DNA of 64,000 bases, taken from positions 1 through 64,000 of the forward strand of contig NZ_CP036261.1 in the NCBI RefSeq assembly GCF_007741475.1. Direction: 5' to 3'. A program made the translations under genes and the position numbers. Each line of letters starts with the position of its first letter. The stretch's first letter is position 1. The DNA is from Rosistilla ulvae (GTDB lineage Bacteria > Planctomycetota > Planctomycetia > Pirellulales > Pirellulaceae). Positions 46,407-54,932 of this stretch are shown here, piece after piece. A model generated the notes under the pieces. The model was not told where the DNA came from and ran no database searches. It saw only the letters and a program-made list of their open reading frames with translations.

Positions 46407-47750
46407 ATGAAAACGATCTTCCAACGAAGCTGCCTGTTGCTTGGCTTGGCCTTAGCCTGTTGCGGCACCGCCGATGCTCAAGGTCGCACGCGAGCGCGAC
46501 TCTTTTGGCAAGACGACGCCGACGCCACGGTTCGCTACGGCGACTTCAAACGACAAGGAAACGAGTACTCTTTAGAGGCGAAAACCATCGACGGCTTTCC
46601 AGCCTTGGATGTCGAGGAGCAGTCGCTGGTCCAGATGCAAGCCGACAGCGGTTTGATCTTGATCGGTGTCCGCGATCAAGCCGATGGGACGATCGGCAGC
46701 GGATGGGTCGCTATCGAATCGGGGGGCGTCGAAGAACCGCACGGCGATCACTCGCATTGGAAGTTCCCCAGCGCGCCGAGCGTGCTGCGGTCGGTGATCG
46801 ACACCGAACAAGGGAACCCCGCCCACCTGTACCACTACGGCAGTTCTTTCGTCTTGGCAAACGACAAGAGCAGCGGAATGACGATCACCACAGCTCAGCG
46901 GCTACGCGATCCGAAGCCGTCAGCCGATCGGACCACCTTTGTTTTGGGAGGCGGCGGGCATATCACGCTGGCGATTGCCGAGGACCAGGTTGCGTATTCG
47001 ACTTGGATCGATCGGAGCGGTGAAAACAGCGGCCGCGTCGACGTCGTCGGGCTCGGTTCCAACAACGGTAAACGATACGAGATCCGATGTCCTTCAGGCG
47101 GTCTGCACGGTGCGACGATCAACGAAGGGAAAGTCTTCTTGGCGCCCGCCGATGGCGTCTGTTGGGTGCCAGCCGATATGCAGATGACCGGCAGCGCCGA
47201 CGACGTGGAAGTCCAACACTTGGCGATCGGCAAAGGTTCCAAGGACAAGCCGCTGCGGACCGGAGCGTTTGCGAATTTGAAGAACCACGTTCTATTCACC
47301 GCGGGAAAAGAGGCGGATTGCCGATTGTGTTGGATCGACGCCAGCGGTCCCTCTCCCGCGATCTCCACACTTTTGATCCCGCTTGACGAAGCGGAAGGGC
47401 TGTCGACACCGGTAGTCCTGGAGACCCGAGACCGTCGCAAACTGGCGCTCACATTTGCCGAGAACCGATCGGATTCGTCGAAGGATCGATTGATCGTCGT
47501 CGATCTCGACCCGAACGACGACGGCAACTTCAGCGATGCGAAACAGGTGCAATCGATCGCCGTTGGCCCCAATCAAATCGAAGGCCATTCGGGGCATCAC
47601 ACCGTCACCGTCCTGCCCGGACGCCGCCAAGTCGCGTTGACCAACCCAGGTGAAGGAAGTATCTGGATCATCTCGCTGACCGACTTTAAGGTAGCGGCCA
47701 AGTTCGAAGTCCCCGGCACACCCACGCGTCTAATCGCACTTGGCGGCTGA
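46407..47750 (+). CDS. Exported AztD-like beta-propeller, putative metallochaperone
   Basis: A 447-residue protein with signal peptide ending GTADAQG. The body has recurrent strand patterns of a seven-bladed propeller, including GGGGHITLAIAEDQVAYSTWIDR and HHTVTVLPGRRQVALTNPGEGSIWIIS. An HGDHSH motif at residues 112-117 resembles the zinc-site loop of AztD-type metallochaperones. It begins six bases after the lipoprotein stop, so all three genes form one operon. Substrate binding is inferred from the His motif and the neighbouring His-rich protein. Confidence 0.68.
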   Translation: MKTIFQRSCLLLGLALACCGTADAQGRTRARLFWQDDADATVRYGDFKRQGNEYSLEAKTIDGFPALDVEEQSLVQMQADSGLILIGVRDQADGTIGSGWVAIESGGVEEPHGDHSHWKFPSAPSVLRSVIDTEQGNPAHLYHYGSSFVLANDKSSGMTITTAQRLRDPKPSADRTTFVLGGGGHITLAIAEDQVAYSTWIDRSGENSGRVDVVGLGSNNGKRYEIRCPSGGLHGATINEGKVFLAPADGVCWVPADMQMTGSADDVEVQHLAIGKGSKDKPLRTGAFANLKNHVLFTAGKEADCRLCWIDASGPSPAISTLLIPLDEAEGLSTPVVLETRDRRKLALTFAENRSDSSKDRLIVVDLDPNDDGNFSDAKQVQSIAVGPNQIEGHSGHHTVTVLPGRRQVALTNPGEGSIWIISLTDFKVAAKFEVPGTPTRLIALGG

Positions 47751-47794
47751 TCCTTTAAACAGAGGAACTCTGAATGATGTAGACGCACGAAAAA

Positions 47795-47870
47795 GCCCCA
47801 ACAGAAGCTACCGGAGGGCCGATGTGGGGCGACATCAGCCGTGGGTGGTGGCGGTGCTTTCTGTTGGGGC
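47795..47870. repeat. Inverted repeat downstream of the propeller gene
   Basis: Perfect 12-bp arms GCCCCAACAGAA (47795-47806) and TTCTGTTGGGGC (47859-47870) separated by 52 bases that could fold further. It may be a structured RNA or terminator; the separation is long for a simple terminator. Confidence 0.55.
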
Positions 47871-47929
47871 GAGGCGCGATGGGGAGCGTCGTGGAGAGTG
47901 CGATGATGCTAGCGGCTGGGGAAAGTGAA

Positions 47930-48124
47930 CTAGGTTCCTTTTAGTTCGCGGCCGACCTGTTTGCGGATCTCGTACATGATCATTTGCTCTTCGGTCATCT
48001 CCACCTGAGCCGTGGGGCGAGGTTGAGCCGATGGTGCGGAGGTGTTTGGCGCGGCGACGACGGGGATGACGTAGGTGCTACCCGAGAGTGCGGCCAGAAA
48101 ATAGCGAGACAGTGAACGTGACAT
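47930..48124 (-). CDS. Small exported hypothetical protein
   Basis: A 64-residue frame starting MSRSLSRYFLAALSGSTYVIPVVAA, a plausible signal-like segment, then a Pro/Ala/Ser-rich part and an end with TEEQMIMYEIRKQVGREL, probably helical. A GGAGAG element lies about 10 bp upstream. No family recognised; the short length keeps confidence low. Confidence 0.45.
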   Translation of the reverse strand: MSRSLSRYFLAALSGSTYVIPVVAAPNTSAPSAQPRPTAQVEMTEEQMIMYEIRKQVGRELKGT

Positions 48125-48445
48125 CTTTTAGGCTCTCCATTGAAAGGGGGTTTCCTTGAAGCCAATTCTTGGAACGGAGAGAGCCTTCATGCACAGGGCG
48201 GACCAAACGCGAAACGCTCGCCGTAAAAAACCGCTAGCCTTCGCGGAAACCGAGCGTTTTGCCAGGCCAAATCATTTGGCGCGGCTCGCCAGGCGGCAGC
48301 TTGCAATTCGAGAGGCAGACGGAAACGGCGGCTAGAAATTGAACGCCACGGATAAAGAGTGGCCACAATCTGCCGGCGGCAATCGCTTCACCCGCCGTCG
48401 GTTGCCTGCAATCACTTCTAGTGAGGATTCGTGAATCGCGAACCG

Positions 48446-49906
48446 CTAGTTTTCCGTTACCGAGGCGGAGCGTTCGACCGACATGCCGAGCGATTCGAGC
48501 CGGGCGCGGAGCGTCGTGCGGGTGATTCCCAGTCGCTTGGCGGCTTGGGTCAAGTTGCCATCGGTGTGCCGCAGCACTTCGGCAAAAATCTCCCGTTCAG
48601 CGATGCTGACAAGATCGCGATGGATATCTTCGCTGCCCGCTTGCAAGCGTTGGCGGGTCATTTCAGCGAAGTCAAAGGTGTTGGTCGTCGAACCGGTCGA
48701 TGTTGAAACGCGACCGCTTTCGTGGGCCGCCGGTTCGCGGATCACATCGGGAAGAAACGCCGGGACGATCACGGGGCCGGTCGCTTCGAGCAACGCGTGT
48801 TTGACGGCGCTCTGCAATTCGCGGACGTTGCCAGGCCAGCGGTATTGCTTGAATAGATCCATCGCTTCTTTGGCGAATCCGCTTATTTGTTTCCCGAGTT
48901 CGGTGGCGAAGCGATTCAAGAAGTGATTCGCCAACAGCGCGATGTCGTCGCCGCGTTCGCGCAGCGGTGGAAGTTTGATCGTGTAGACGTTCAAGCGGTA
49001 GAACAGATCGCTGCGGAAGTCCTTGCTCTCGATCGCTTGTTCCAGATCGCGATTGGTCGCCGCGATGATCCGCGCGTTGGTGTGAATCGTTTCGCTGCCG
49101 CCAACGCGTTCAAAAGTTTGGTCCTGCAAGACACGCAAGATCTTGGTCTGCATCAACGGCGTCATGTCGCCGATCTCGTCGAGGAAGAGCGTGCCGTCGT
49201 TGCAAAGTTCAAACTTGCCGACCCGCTTTCGTTCGGCTCCCGTAAACGCTCCCTTCTCGTGGCCAAAGAGTTCGCTTTCGAGTAATTGTTCGGGGATCGC
49301 AGCGCAATTGATCGCCAGGAAGCGGCCAGCGGCGCGGCCGCTGTATTGATAGATCGCCCGGGCGATCACCTCTTTGCCCGTTCCACTTTCACCCAGGATC
49401 AGCGCTGTCACGTTTTGTCCAGCCACGCGGCCGACCGAACGATAAACCTCTTGCATCGCCGGGCAGGCACCGATCAACAGGTCGGTCGACGCATCGACCG
49501 CTTGATCCTCGGCCGACGGATCGGGAACCATCGCGGGAGTTCGCGTCATGCGACTCGTTTCGGCGGCGTCGCAGACCAACGGGATCAGGGTGTCGGGGTC
49601 CAGCGGTTTGAGAATGTATTCAAACGCGCCCCGCTGCATCGCTTCGATTGCGGTTCCCGCCGTACCGCGGCCGGTCATCAGAATGATCGGCACCTTGGGG
49701 TCGATCCGGTGCAGCTTTTCAAACGCTTCCATTCCCGACATGTCGGGTAAACGAATGTCGCACAGCACGACATCCGGTGGCGATTCGAGGAACGCGGCGA
49801 TCCCATCTTCGGCCGTCAAGCTGGAGATGACTTGGTCGCCGGGAAACGCCATCGCGATCGTTTCGCAGATCAGAGGTTCGTCGTCGATAATCAGTAGTTG
49901 CATCAT
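48446..49906 (-). CDS. NtrC-type sigma54-dependent response regulator
   Basis: A 486-residue three-domain activator. The receiver domain has the acidic IIDDEP pocket and the phosphoacceptor Asp50 in VVLCDIRLPDMSG. The AAA+ domain has Walker A GESGTGKE (172-179), GAFTGA (219-224) for sigma54 contact, and GTLFLDEIGDM. The C-terminal Fis-type helix-turn-helix is AAKRLGITRTTLRARLESLG. The start at ATG 49906 is directly followed by a second ATG. The hybrid kinase gene lies upstream in the same orientation, so the pair is likely a phosphorelay. Confidence 0.95.
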   Translation of the reverse strand: MMQLLIIDDEPLICETIAMAFPGDQVISSLTAEDGIAAFLESPPDVVLCDIRLPDMSGMEAFEKLHRIDPKVPIILMTGRGTAGTAIEAMQRGAFEYILKPLDPDTLIPLVCDAAETSRMTRTPAMVPDPSAEDQAVDASTDLLIGACPAMQEVYRSVGRVAGQNVTALILGESGTGKEVIARAIYQYSGRAAGRFLAINCAAIPEQLLESELFGHEKGAFTGAERKRVGKFELCNDGTLFLDEIGDMTPLMQTKILRVLQDQTFERVGGSETIHTNARIIAATNRDLEQAIESKDFRSDLFYRLNVYTIKLPPLRERGDDIALLANHFLNRFATELGKQISGFAKEAMDLFKQYRWPGNVRELQSAVKHALLEATGPVIVPAFLPDVIREPAAHESGRVSTSTGSTTNTFDFAEMTRQRLQAGSEDIHRDLVSIAEREIFAEVLRHTDGNLTQAAKRLGITRTTLRARLESLGMSVERSASVTEN

Positions 49907-49992
49907 GCCGTGGCTCGTTGCTGCTCGTTCGACTCTTCTCGGATCCAAGCGGGGATTGCCAGGACGCGAAGCCCGCCCACCGAGGGCGATCG

Positions 49993-52530
49993 CTACGCGT
50001 CCAGAACGTTTCGGAGCATGTTTAAAAGTTGTTCGTCGGTATAGGGTTTGGGGAGGAAGCCGTCGACGTCGACCAGCCGACCACCGCTGCTGCCGGGGCG
50101 CCGCAAGCCGCTGCTGGCGATCACTCGCACGTTCGGGTTGAGCTCGCGGAGAGCGTCTTTGGTGTCCAGGCCATCCATCCCTGGCATCATCATATCAAGT
50201 AACACGCAATCGATCTCATCGCCGCGGTTCTGGAAAACGGCGACAGCTTCGGCGCCGCTGCGAGCTGCGACCGTGCGGTAGCGATTCGATTGCAGCGTCT
50301 CGCACGAGGTTTCCACGATCAGCGATTCATCGTCAACGATCAGGATCAATTCGCCATTGCCTCGAGGTGGCTGGTGGTTTTCGATCCTCGCGGCGGGAAC
50401 CTTCGGCTGTGTCAGTTTCGACGAGGGAAGATAGACGGAAAAGATCGTTCCGGCCAGCGGTTCGCTGTAGACGGTGACATCCCCGCCGAAGGATCGCACG
50501 ATTCCGAGCGTCGTCGCCAGCCCCAGCCCCGTTCCTTTGCCCTGAGCTTTTGTCGTGAAGAAGGGGTCGAAGATCCGTTCGATCACCTCTTTGGGAATCC
50601 CTTCTCCGCTGTCGGCAACCGTCAGCAGAACGTGCGGCCCCGCGTTGAGGTTGTCGCTGTGTGAGGCACGCGAAGGGTCGACATAAAAGTTTTCGACTTG
50701 GATGTCCAACCGGCCGCCGCCGGGCATCGCATCGCGAGCGTTGATCGCCAAGTTCATCAGCACTTGCGACAGTTCGGTGCTGTCGGCGTGGATCAAATCG
50801 AGCTTGTCGGGGATGCTGATCTGCAGGTCGATCGTCTTCTGCAGCGTGTGGCTGAGGATCTCTTCCAACTCGCTAAGGATCTCGCGCAGATCGACCTCCT
50901 CGCGTTGCACTTGATCGCCGCCAGCAAACGCCAGCAGCTTTTGAATCATCTGCGCGCCACGCTGGGCGCTGGTGACGATCGTGTCGTGCAAACGGCTCGC
51001 ATTGGGGCTGCCTTGTTTCAGCAGCTTGCCACTCATCAAGATCGGAGTCAGGACGTTGTTCAGATCGTGCGCGACACCGCCGGCCAACGTACCGATGCTT
51101 TCGAGCCGCTGACTGCGACGCTCTTTCGCCTCTTCGCGTTTACGGTCGGAGACATCGATGCTCAAAATCAGCTGAGCCGTCGGTTCGCCCTGTTCGTTCC
51201 GCAGTAGCGATCGCCGTTGTTCGACAATCCGTTGGCGGCCATCGGCTGTCCGCTGCGTAAATTCGGCAGAGTAGTCCCCCGCGGCCAGCGTGGCGTCGCG
51301 GCCCGCATCCCACAGCGGGCGATCATCGGGAAACAATAGCTGTGCCGCGTTCTTGCCAAGCGCTTCGGATTTGGACAATCCGTACAATCGATGAGCACCT
51401 TCGTTCCACGACAGGATCTGATCGTCTTTATCGCAGACCAAAACGGCATCGCGAACCTGATCTAAGATCAGCGTATGTTGTCGCAGCTTGGCGTTCAGGT
51501 CGCGCGATTGGCTGACGTCGGCCAGGATCAGCGTTAGGAAATCCTCCTCGCCCGACCGCGTCTTGGTGATCTCTCCCTGGCAGGGAAACTCCTCGCCATT
51601 GCTGCGCAGCCCGACGCCGTCGGTGAACGGCATCGACGCTTCCGACGATTCGAGGAAGTCCTGCACCCGCTGGCGGAAGGCTTCTCTGCGCTGGTGAGGA
51701 ACAAAATTCAACAGCGATTGTCCGACCGACGTCGCGCTATCGATGCCCCACATCGCCGCCGCGGCAGGATTGGTCAAACGGATCCCCAAGTCACGGTTGA
51801 ACGCGATGATCCCATCGTTTGCCGAATTGATGACCGCAGCGAGTTCGGACTGTTTTGCATCGAGCCGCGTTTCGGCGCTGTCCCGTTTCTTGCGATCGAC
51901 GTGCGCGACAAAGCCGGCGATCACGATCAATCCCAACGCGATCGCATGCCCAGCCATGATCGCCGTTCGCGACACCTCCGCATCGTGTTCGGAGGCCGCT
52001 TCGCGTTGCTGCAACAACTCCCCTTCATGGGTCAGGATTTGTTTGGCGACATCGCGCAACTTCTCCATCGTCCCTTCCCCTTCGCCCGACTTCACGATCT
52101 CGATGACCTGATCGCCGATCGGTTCGTTGGGGGCTTCGCTGCGCAGCTGGATCGTATGGGCGAGGTATTCGTGTTTTTCTTCGACAAGTTGTTGCATCTC
52201 ATCGAGATGCTTCAGCTGGATCGGATTGTCGGCCGTCAGATCTCGCAGTCGGGCGAAACCGGCTTGGATCTGTTCGACGCCGATCCGATAGGGATCCAGA
52301 TAGATCGGATTGCCGGTCAACAGATATCCCCGTTGCCCGGTTTGCATGTCTTTGACCGACGAGAGCAATTGGTGCGTCGCTTCGCGAACGGCATGCGATT
52401 TGGCGATCCGTTGTTCGACTTCACGAACGGCAAAGGTGTTGCGAAAGGTCACGATGCCAAAGACAGCAACGGCGATGAAGGAGGCGATGATCGCCAGGGT
52501 GAGCCAATAGTTGCGTTTTGTTCGAGACAT
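49993..52530 (-). CDS. Hybrid sensor histidine kinase with CHASE3, two PAS domains and receiver
   Basis: An 845-residue membrane sensor. Two membrane helices (about 10-28 and 192-210) flank an extracytoplasmic CHASE3-like region with MQTGQRGYLLTGNP. Two PAS segments follow (about 225-340 and 350-465). HisKA has the phosphoacceptor His488 in GGVAHDLNN, then an ATP-binding domain with GEGIPKEVIERIFDPFFTTKAQGKGTGLGLA. A C-terminal receiver domain has Asp779 in DCVLLDMMMPGMDG. The NtrC-type regulator gene follows within 90 bp, so the kinase probably controls a sigma54 promoter set. Confidence 0.93.
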   Translation of the reverse strand: MSRTKRNYWLTLAIIASFIAVAVFGIVTFRNTFAVREVEQRIAKSHAVREATHQLLSSVKDMQTGQRGYLLTGNPIYLDPYRIGVEQIQAGFARLRDLTADNPIQLKHLDEMQQLVEEKHEYLAHTIQLRSEAPNEPIGDQVIEIVKSGEGEGTMEKLRDVAKQILTHEGELLQQREAASEHDAEVSRTAIMAGHAIALGLIVIAGFVAHVDRKKRDSAETRLDAKQSELAAVINSANDGIIAFNRDLGIRLTNPAAAAMWGIDSATSVGQSLLNFVPHQRREAFRQRVQDFLESSEASMPFTDGVGLRSNGEEFPCQGEITKTRSGEEDFLTLILADVSQSRDLNAKLRQHTLILDQVRDAVLVCDKDDQILSWNEGAHRLYGLSKSEALGKNAAQLLFPDDRPLWDAGRDATLAAGDYSAEFTQRTADGRQRIVEQRRSLLRNEQGEPTAQLILSIDVSDRKREEAKERRSQRLESIGTLAGGVAHDLNNVLTPILMSGKLLKQGSPNASRLHDTIVTSAQRGAQMIQKLLAFAGGDQVQREEVDLREILSELEEILSHTLQKTIDLQISIPDKLDLIHADSTELSQVLMNLAINARDAMPGGGRLDIQVENFYVDPSRASHSDNLNAGPHVLLTVADSGEGIPKEVIERIFDPFFTTKAQGKGTGLGLATTLGIVRSFGGDVTVYSEPLAGTIFSVYLPSSKLTQPKVPAARIENHQPPRGNGELILIVDDESLIVETSCETLQSNRYRTVAARSGAEAVAVFQNRGDEIDCVLLDMMMPGMDGLDTKDALRELNPNVRVIASSGLRRPGSSGGRLVDVDGFLPKPYTDEQLLNMLRNVLDA

Positions 52531-52705
52531 GCATTTGTCTTTCGTAGCCGCTTGCGGTCGATGGGGAGCGAGTATCCCGGCGAAGTGGACGCCGCTTTGT
52601 CGTCGCTGGCACGCGATGTGCTAATTCACTAGAGGCTGGCATCGATGCTTACATTTTTCCATCTTTCTCTTGTCGGAGCCACCGGTGATTACTCGAAACA
52701 AACGG

Positions 52706-53158
52706 ATGCAGGCGGGCAATGCGATCGACGCCGTTTACGAAAAGGGGCGGAATCGATGGCGGGGATGCGATTGGACCACGTCGTTTGGTTCGATGGGCTT
52801 GGATCTCAATGGGATGAAGCCGCATCAAACGCGATGGTTGGCCGGTGCCACGTCGGGAGAGGAAGCAAAACACTGGGAACAGGCAGCGGAGTGGTTGGCT
52901 CGCGTCGCCCGCGATGCCCAGCAGGCGGAGGCTGCTGCGACCGAAGCCGCCGCGTTGTGGAAAGCGGGCGAGCGAACGTTGGCGTTGGAAAAGATCCAGG
53001 CGGCTGTTGCGTTGGAGGCTCGCTATCGGAATCCCTTCGTCTGGAAACCACTGCTGCACGCGATTGCCGATTCGACCCGACTGAACCCCGCGCCGCGGCG
53101 GGCAAGTTCTGGCCGGGACGTACAAAACTCAGCCGGTTTCATGGCAAAAAATGGCTAA
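52706..53158 (+). CDS. Hypothetical protein, possible gene or remnant
   Basis: A 150-residue frame from ATG 52706 (or GTG 52685). The middle has an Ala-rich helical stretch (HWEQAAEWLARVARDAQQAEAAATEAAALWKAGERTLALEKIQAAV) with coding-like codon use. The first 25 and last 25 residues are less convincing. No signal peptide or family. It could be a decayed gene; nothing else occupies this side of the spacer. Confidence 0.35.
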   Translation: MQAGNAIDAVYEKGRNRWRGCDWTTSFGSMGLDLNGMKPHQTRWLAGATSGEEAKHWEQAAEWLARVARDAQQAEAAATEAAALWKAGERTLALEKIQAAVALEARYRNPFVWKPLLHAIADSTRLNPAPRRASSGRDVQNSAGFMAKNG

Positions 53159-53490
53159 CCATTCGGAGCCGCTGGAAGAGTACGCTTCTTGCAGTTCCTA
53201 TATGTAGACGGCAGACGACGTCGCGAGGATCAGCGCACGGAATATCGCTAAAGCTGCCTGCCTCGGCAACGAAGTGATCTCGATGTTGGGCTTCACTTAT
53301 GTTGTCGAAGAATCGGTAATTATCGGTGAGGCGAGCCCCGCGTACCGAAGCGAACTACAGCTGCAGGCTCAAATCTCGCCACCGCCTGAACTCAGCGACC
53401 ACAAGCGTTGTTATCTGGTAAACGACGGTCGGCGGAGAAGAGCGGCGGTTTCTTGTCTTCGATCGAGTTTTGAGATGGCGCTGGCATTGG
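53159..53490. other. Gene-free spacer before HEAT-repeat gene
   Basis: About 330 bp with no convincing frame or repeat. The only long frame (from about 53274) has no start context or composition of a gene. I see nothing I can name here. Confidence 0.5.
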
Positions 53491-54000
53491 CTATGGAGCG
53501 AGTCGAGGAACATCCATTTGGCGCATCGCCTTGTAGGTTGCTACCGGTCCCGACAGCTTCGGCTCAGCCCCTTCCAACGCATTCATCACAAACTTGACAA
53601 CGTCCCGTCGGATCCCGCGCCGCGAGAACTCTTTCAGCGCATGGTGAGCAACGCGGTGAAACTCTCCCGAACGGCTCGAACGAATCAGTCCCCCGAGCAC
53701 CGCCGATAAACCATCTTCTCCCATTCCGGCAACGCCTTCGGCTGCTACCCAAGCGACATCGCTGTCGCTGTCGTCCATCGCATGGACCAGCGGCGACGAC
53801 GCAGCCGAATCACCGATCTCCGACAATGCCTTGGCCGCTTCCCAACGGACCTGGTGACGTCGGTCGTCCAAACTCGCGATCAATGCGACCATCACCTCCT
53901 CACCCTTGGAATCGACCAATGCCTGCCGTGCTCTCTCGCGAACGACACCGTCGGGGGAAGCGAGCCGCCCGATCATCGACTTGATTTCCGATGGATTCAT
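53491..54000 (-). CDS. HEAT-repeat protein
   Basis: A 169-residue all-helical protein. At least three HEAT-like units are visible, e.g. VRERARQALVDSKGEEVMVALIASLDD, VRWEAAKALSEIGDSAASSPLVHAMDD and VAWVAAEGVAGMGEDGLSAVLGGLI. It starts at ATG 54000; the longer frame adds 29 residues without conservation. No signal peptide, so cytoplasmic. Probably a protein-interaction scaffold; its partner is unknown. Confidence 0.72.
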   Translation of the reverse strand: MNPSEIKSMIGRLASPDGVVRERARQALVDSKGEEVMVALIASLDDRRHQVRWEAAKALSEIGDSAASSPLVHAMDDSDSDVAWVAAEGVAGMGEDGLSAVLGGLIRSSRSGEFHRVAHHALKEFSRRGIRRDVVKFVMNALEGAEPKLSGPVATYKAMRQMDVPRLAP

Positions 54001-54362
54001 GATGTTTTGAGCCCTTTTGGTACGAGACGTTCTAGCGAGCCGCCCGATCAGAATAGACCGCCAGCCGATGTGCGTTGCACACTTCAACTAACCGATGCAA
54101 ATAGCGGGCCGCGGGTCGGTTTCAAGGGGCTGGAATATCAAACGTCAATAAAACGGAGTGCCTCACGCAAGTTTGCCTGGTTAGAAAATGGCCGCGCCGA
54201 TAACACTCTGTACCGCTGCCCGGTTCGATACCAACTGTGGCGTTGTCCGTTTGGGGTTTTCCAGCGTTGGTACGACGTGTGCACTCGATTGCATCGGTTT
54301 TCAACGGGATGAGCATTGGTTGCTGAACTCAATCTTCAACCCTTCTGCACAGGAGTATCGAC
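54001..54362. other. Spacer between HEAT-repeat gene and SpoIIAA-like gene
   Basis: About 360 bp, divergent promoters expected for both neighbours. I found no repeat or gene. The frames that cross it are shadows. Confidence 0.45.
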
Positions 54363-54731
54363 ATGTCATTTGTTATTACCGAACACACCGAGGGACAGGT
54401 GGTCGAGATCCAGTTGACCGGCAAGTTATCCAAGGAGGCGTACGAGAAATTTGTGCCGATGACCGAAGCGAAGATCGCCGAATACGGGAAGGTGCGGATG
54501 TTGGTGATCATGCACGATTTCCACGGTTGGGAAGCCGGAGCGTTGTGGGAAGACATCAAGTTCGATTTCAAGCACTTCAACCACATCGAACGGCTCGCCA
54601 TCGTAGGCGAATCGAAGTGGGAGAAAGGGATGACCGTCTTCTGTCGCCCCTTCACCACCGCCAAGATCAAATACTTCGATCACGACGAGATCGGTGCGGC
54701 CCGAGAGTGGATCCACGAATCGAACGACTGA
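54363..54731 (+). CDS. SpoIIAA-like (STAS-fold) protein
   Basis: A 122-residue protein with the SpoIIAA-like pattern: MSFVITEHTEGQVVEIQLTGKLSKEAYEKFVPMTEAKIAE, then VRMLVIMHDFHGWEAGALWEDIKFDFKHFNHIERLAIVGESKW, ending with a helical segment. These proteins have a STAS-like fold but lack the phosphorylatable serine pattern of true anti-anti-sigma factors. It is not in an obvious operon; an AGGAG ribosome-binding element sits about 12 bp before the ATG. Function unknown. Confidence 0.8.
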   Translation: MSFVITEHTEGQVVEIQLTGKLSKEAYEKFVPMTEAKIAEYGKVRMLVIMHDFHGWEAGALWEDIKFDFKHFNHIERLAIVGESKWEKGMTVFCRPFTTAKIKYFDHDEIGAAREWIHESND

Positions 54732-54932
54732 GTCGTTGTTGCCGAAGCATCGCAAGAGAGAACGAGATTTCGCAGCGACTGGGCCAAAGCGAACACGATG
54801 ATGTCGTCGCAAGCGTCAGGATTGGCTCGCCAAGCGGATCGTGGTTTTCGATTGATTCAATCGTTGTTGTCTCCCCGACCCGGTAGTACGATGGTGTTCC
54901 ATTTGTGTGATGTACTTCGGGATACATGAGCG

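Larger units (their letters stand above)
47751..48445. other. Spacer with inverted repeat and a possible small gene
   Basis: Holds one large inverted repeat (47795-47870) and one small minus-strand gene, listed separately. The rest (about 48125-48445) has no convincing coding frame. It contains a purine-rich tract with GAAAGGGGG at 48140-48148. Confidence 0.5.

Noticed and set aside
53274-53597. 107-codon frame after the hypothetical gene
   Set aside because: No start context, overlaps the HEAT-repeat gene on the other strand, unremarkable composition.
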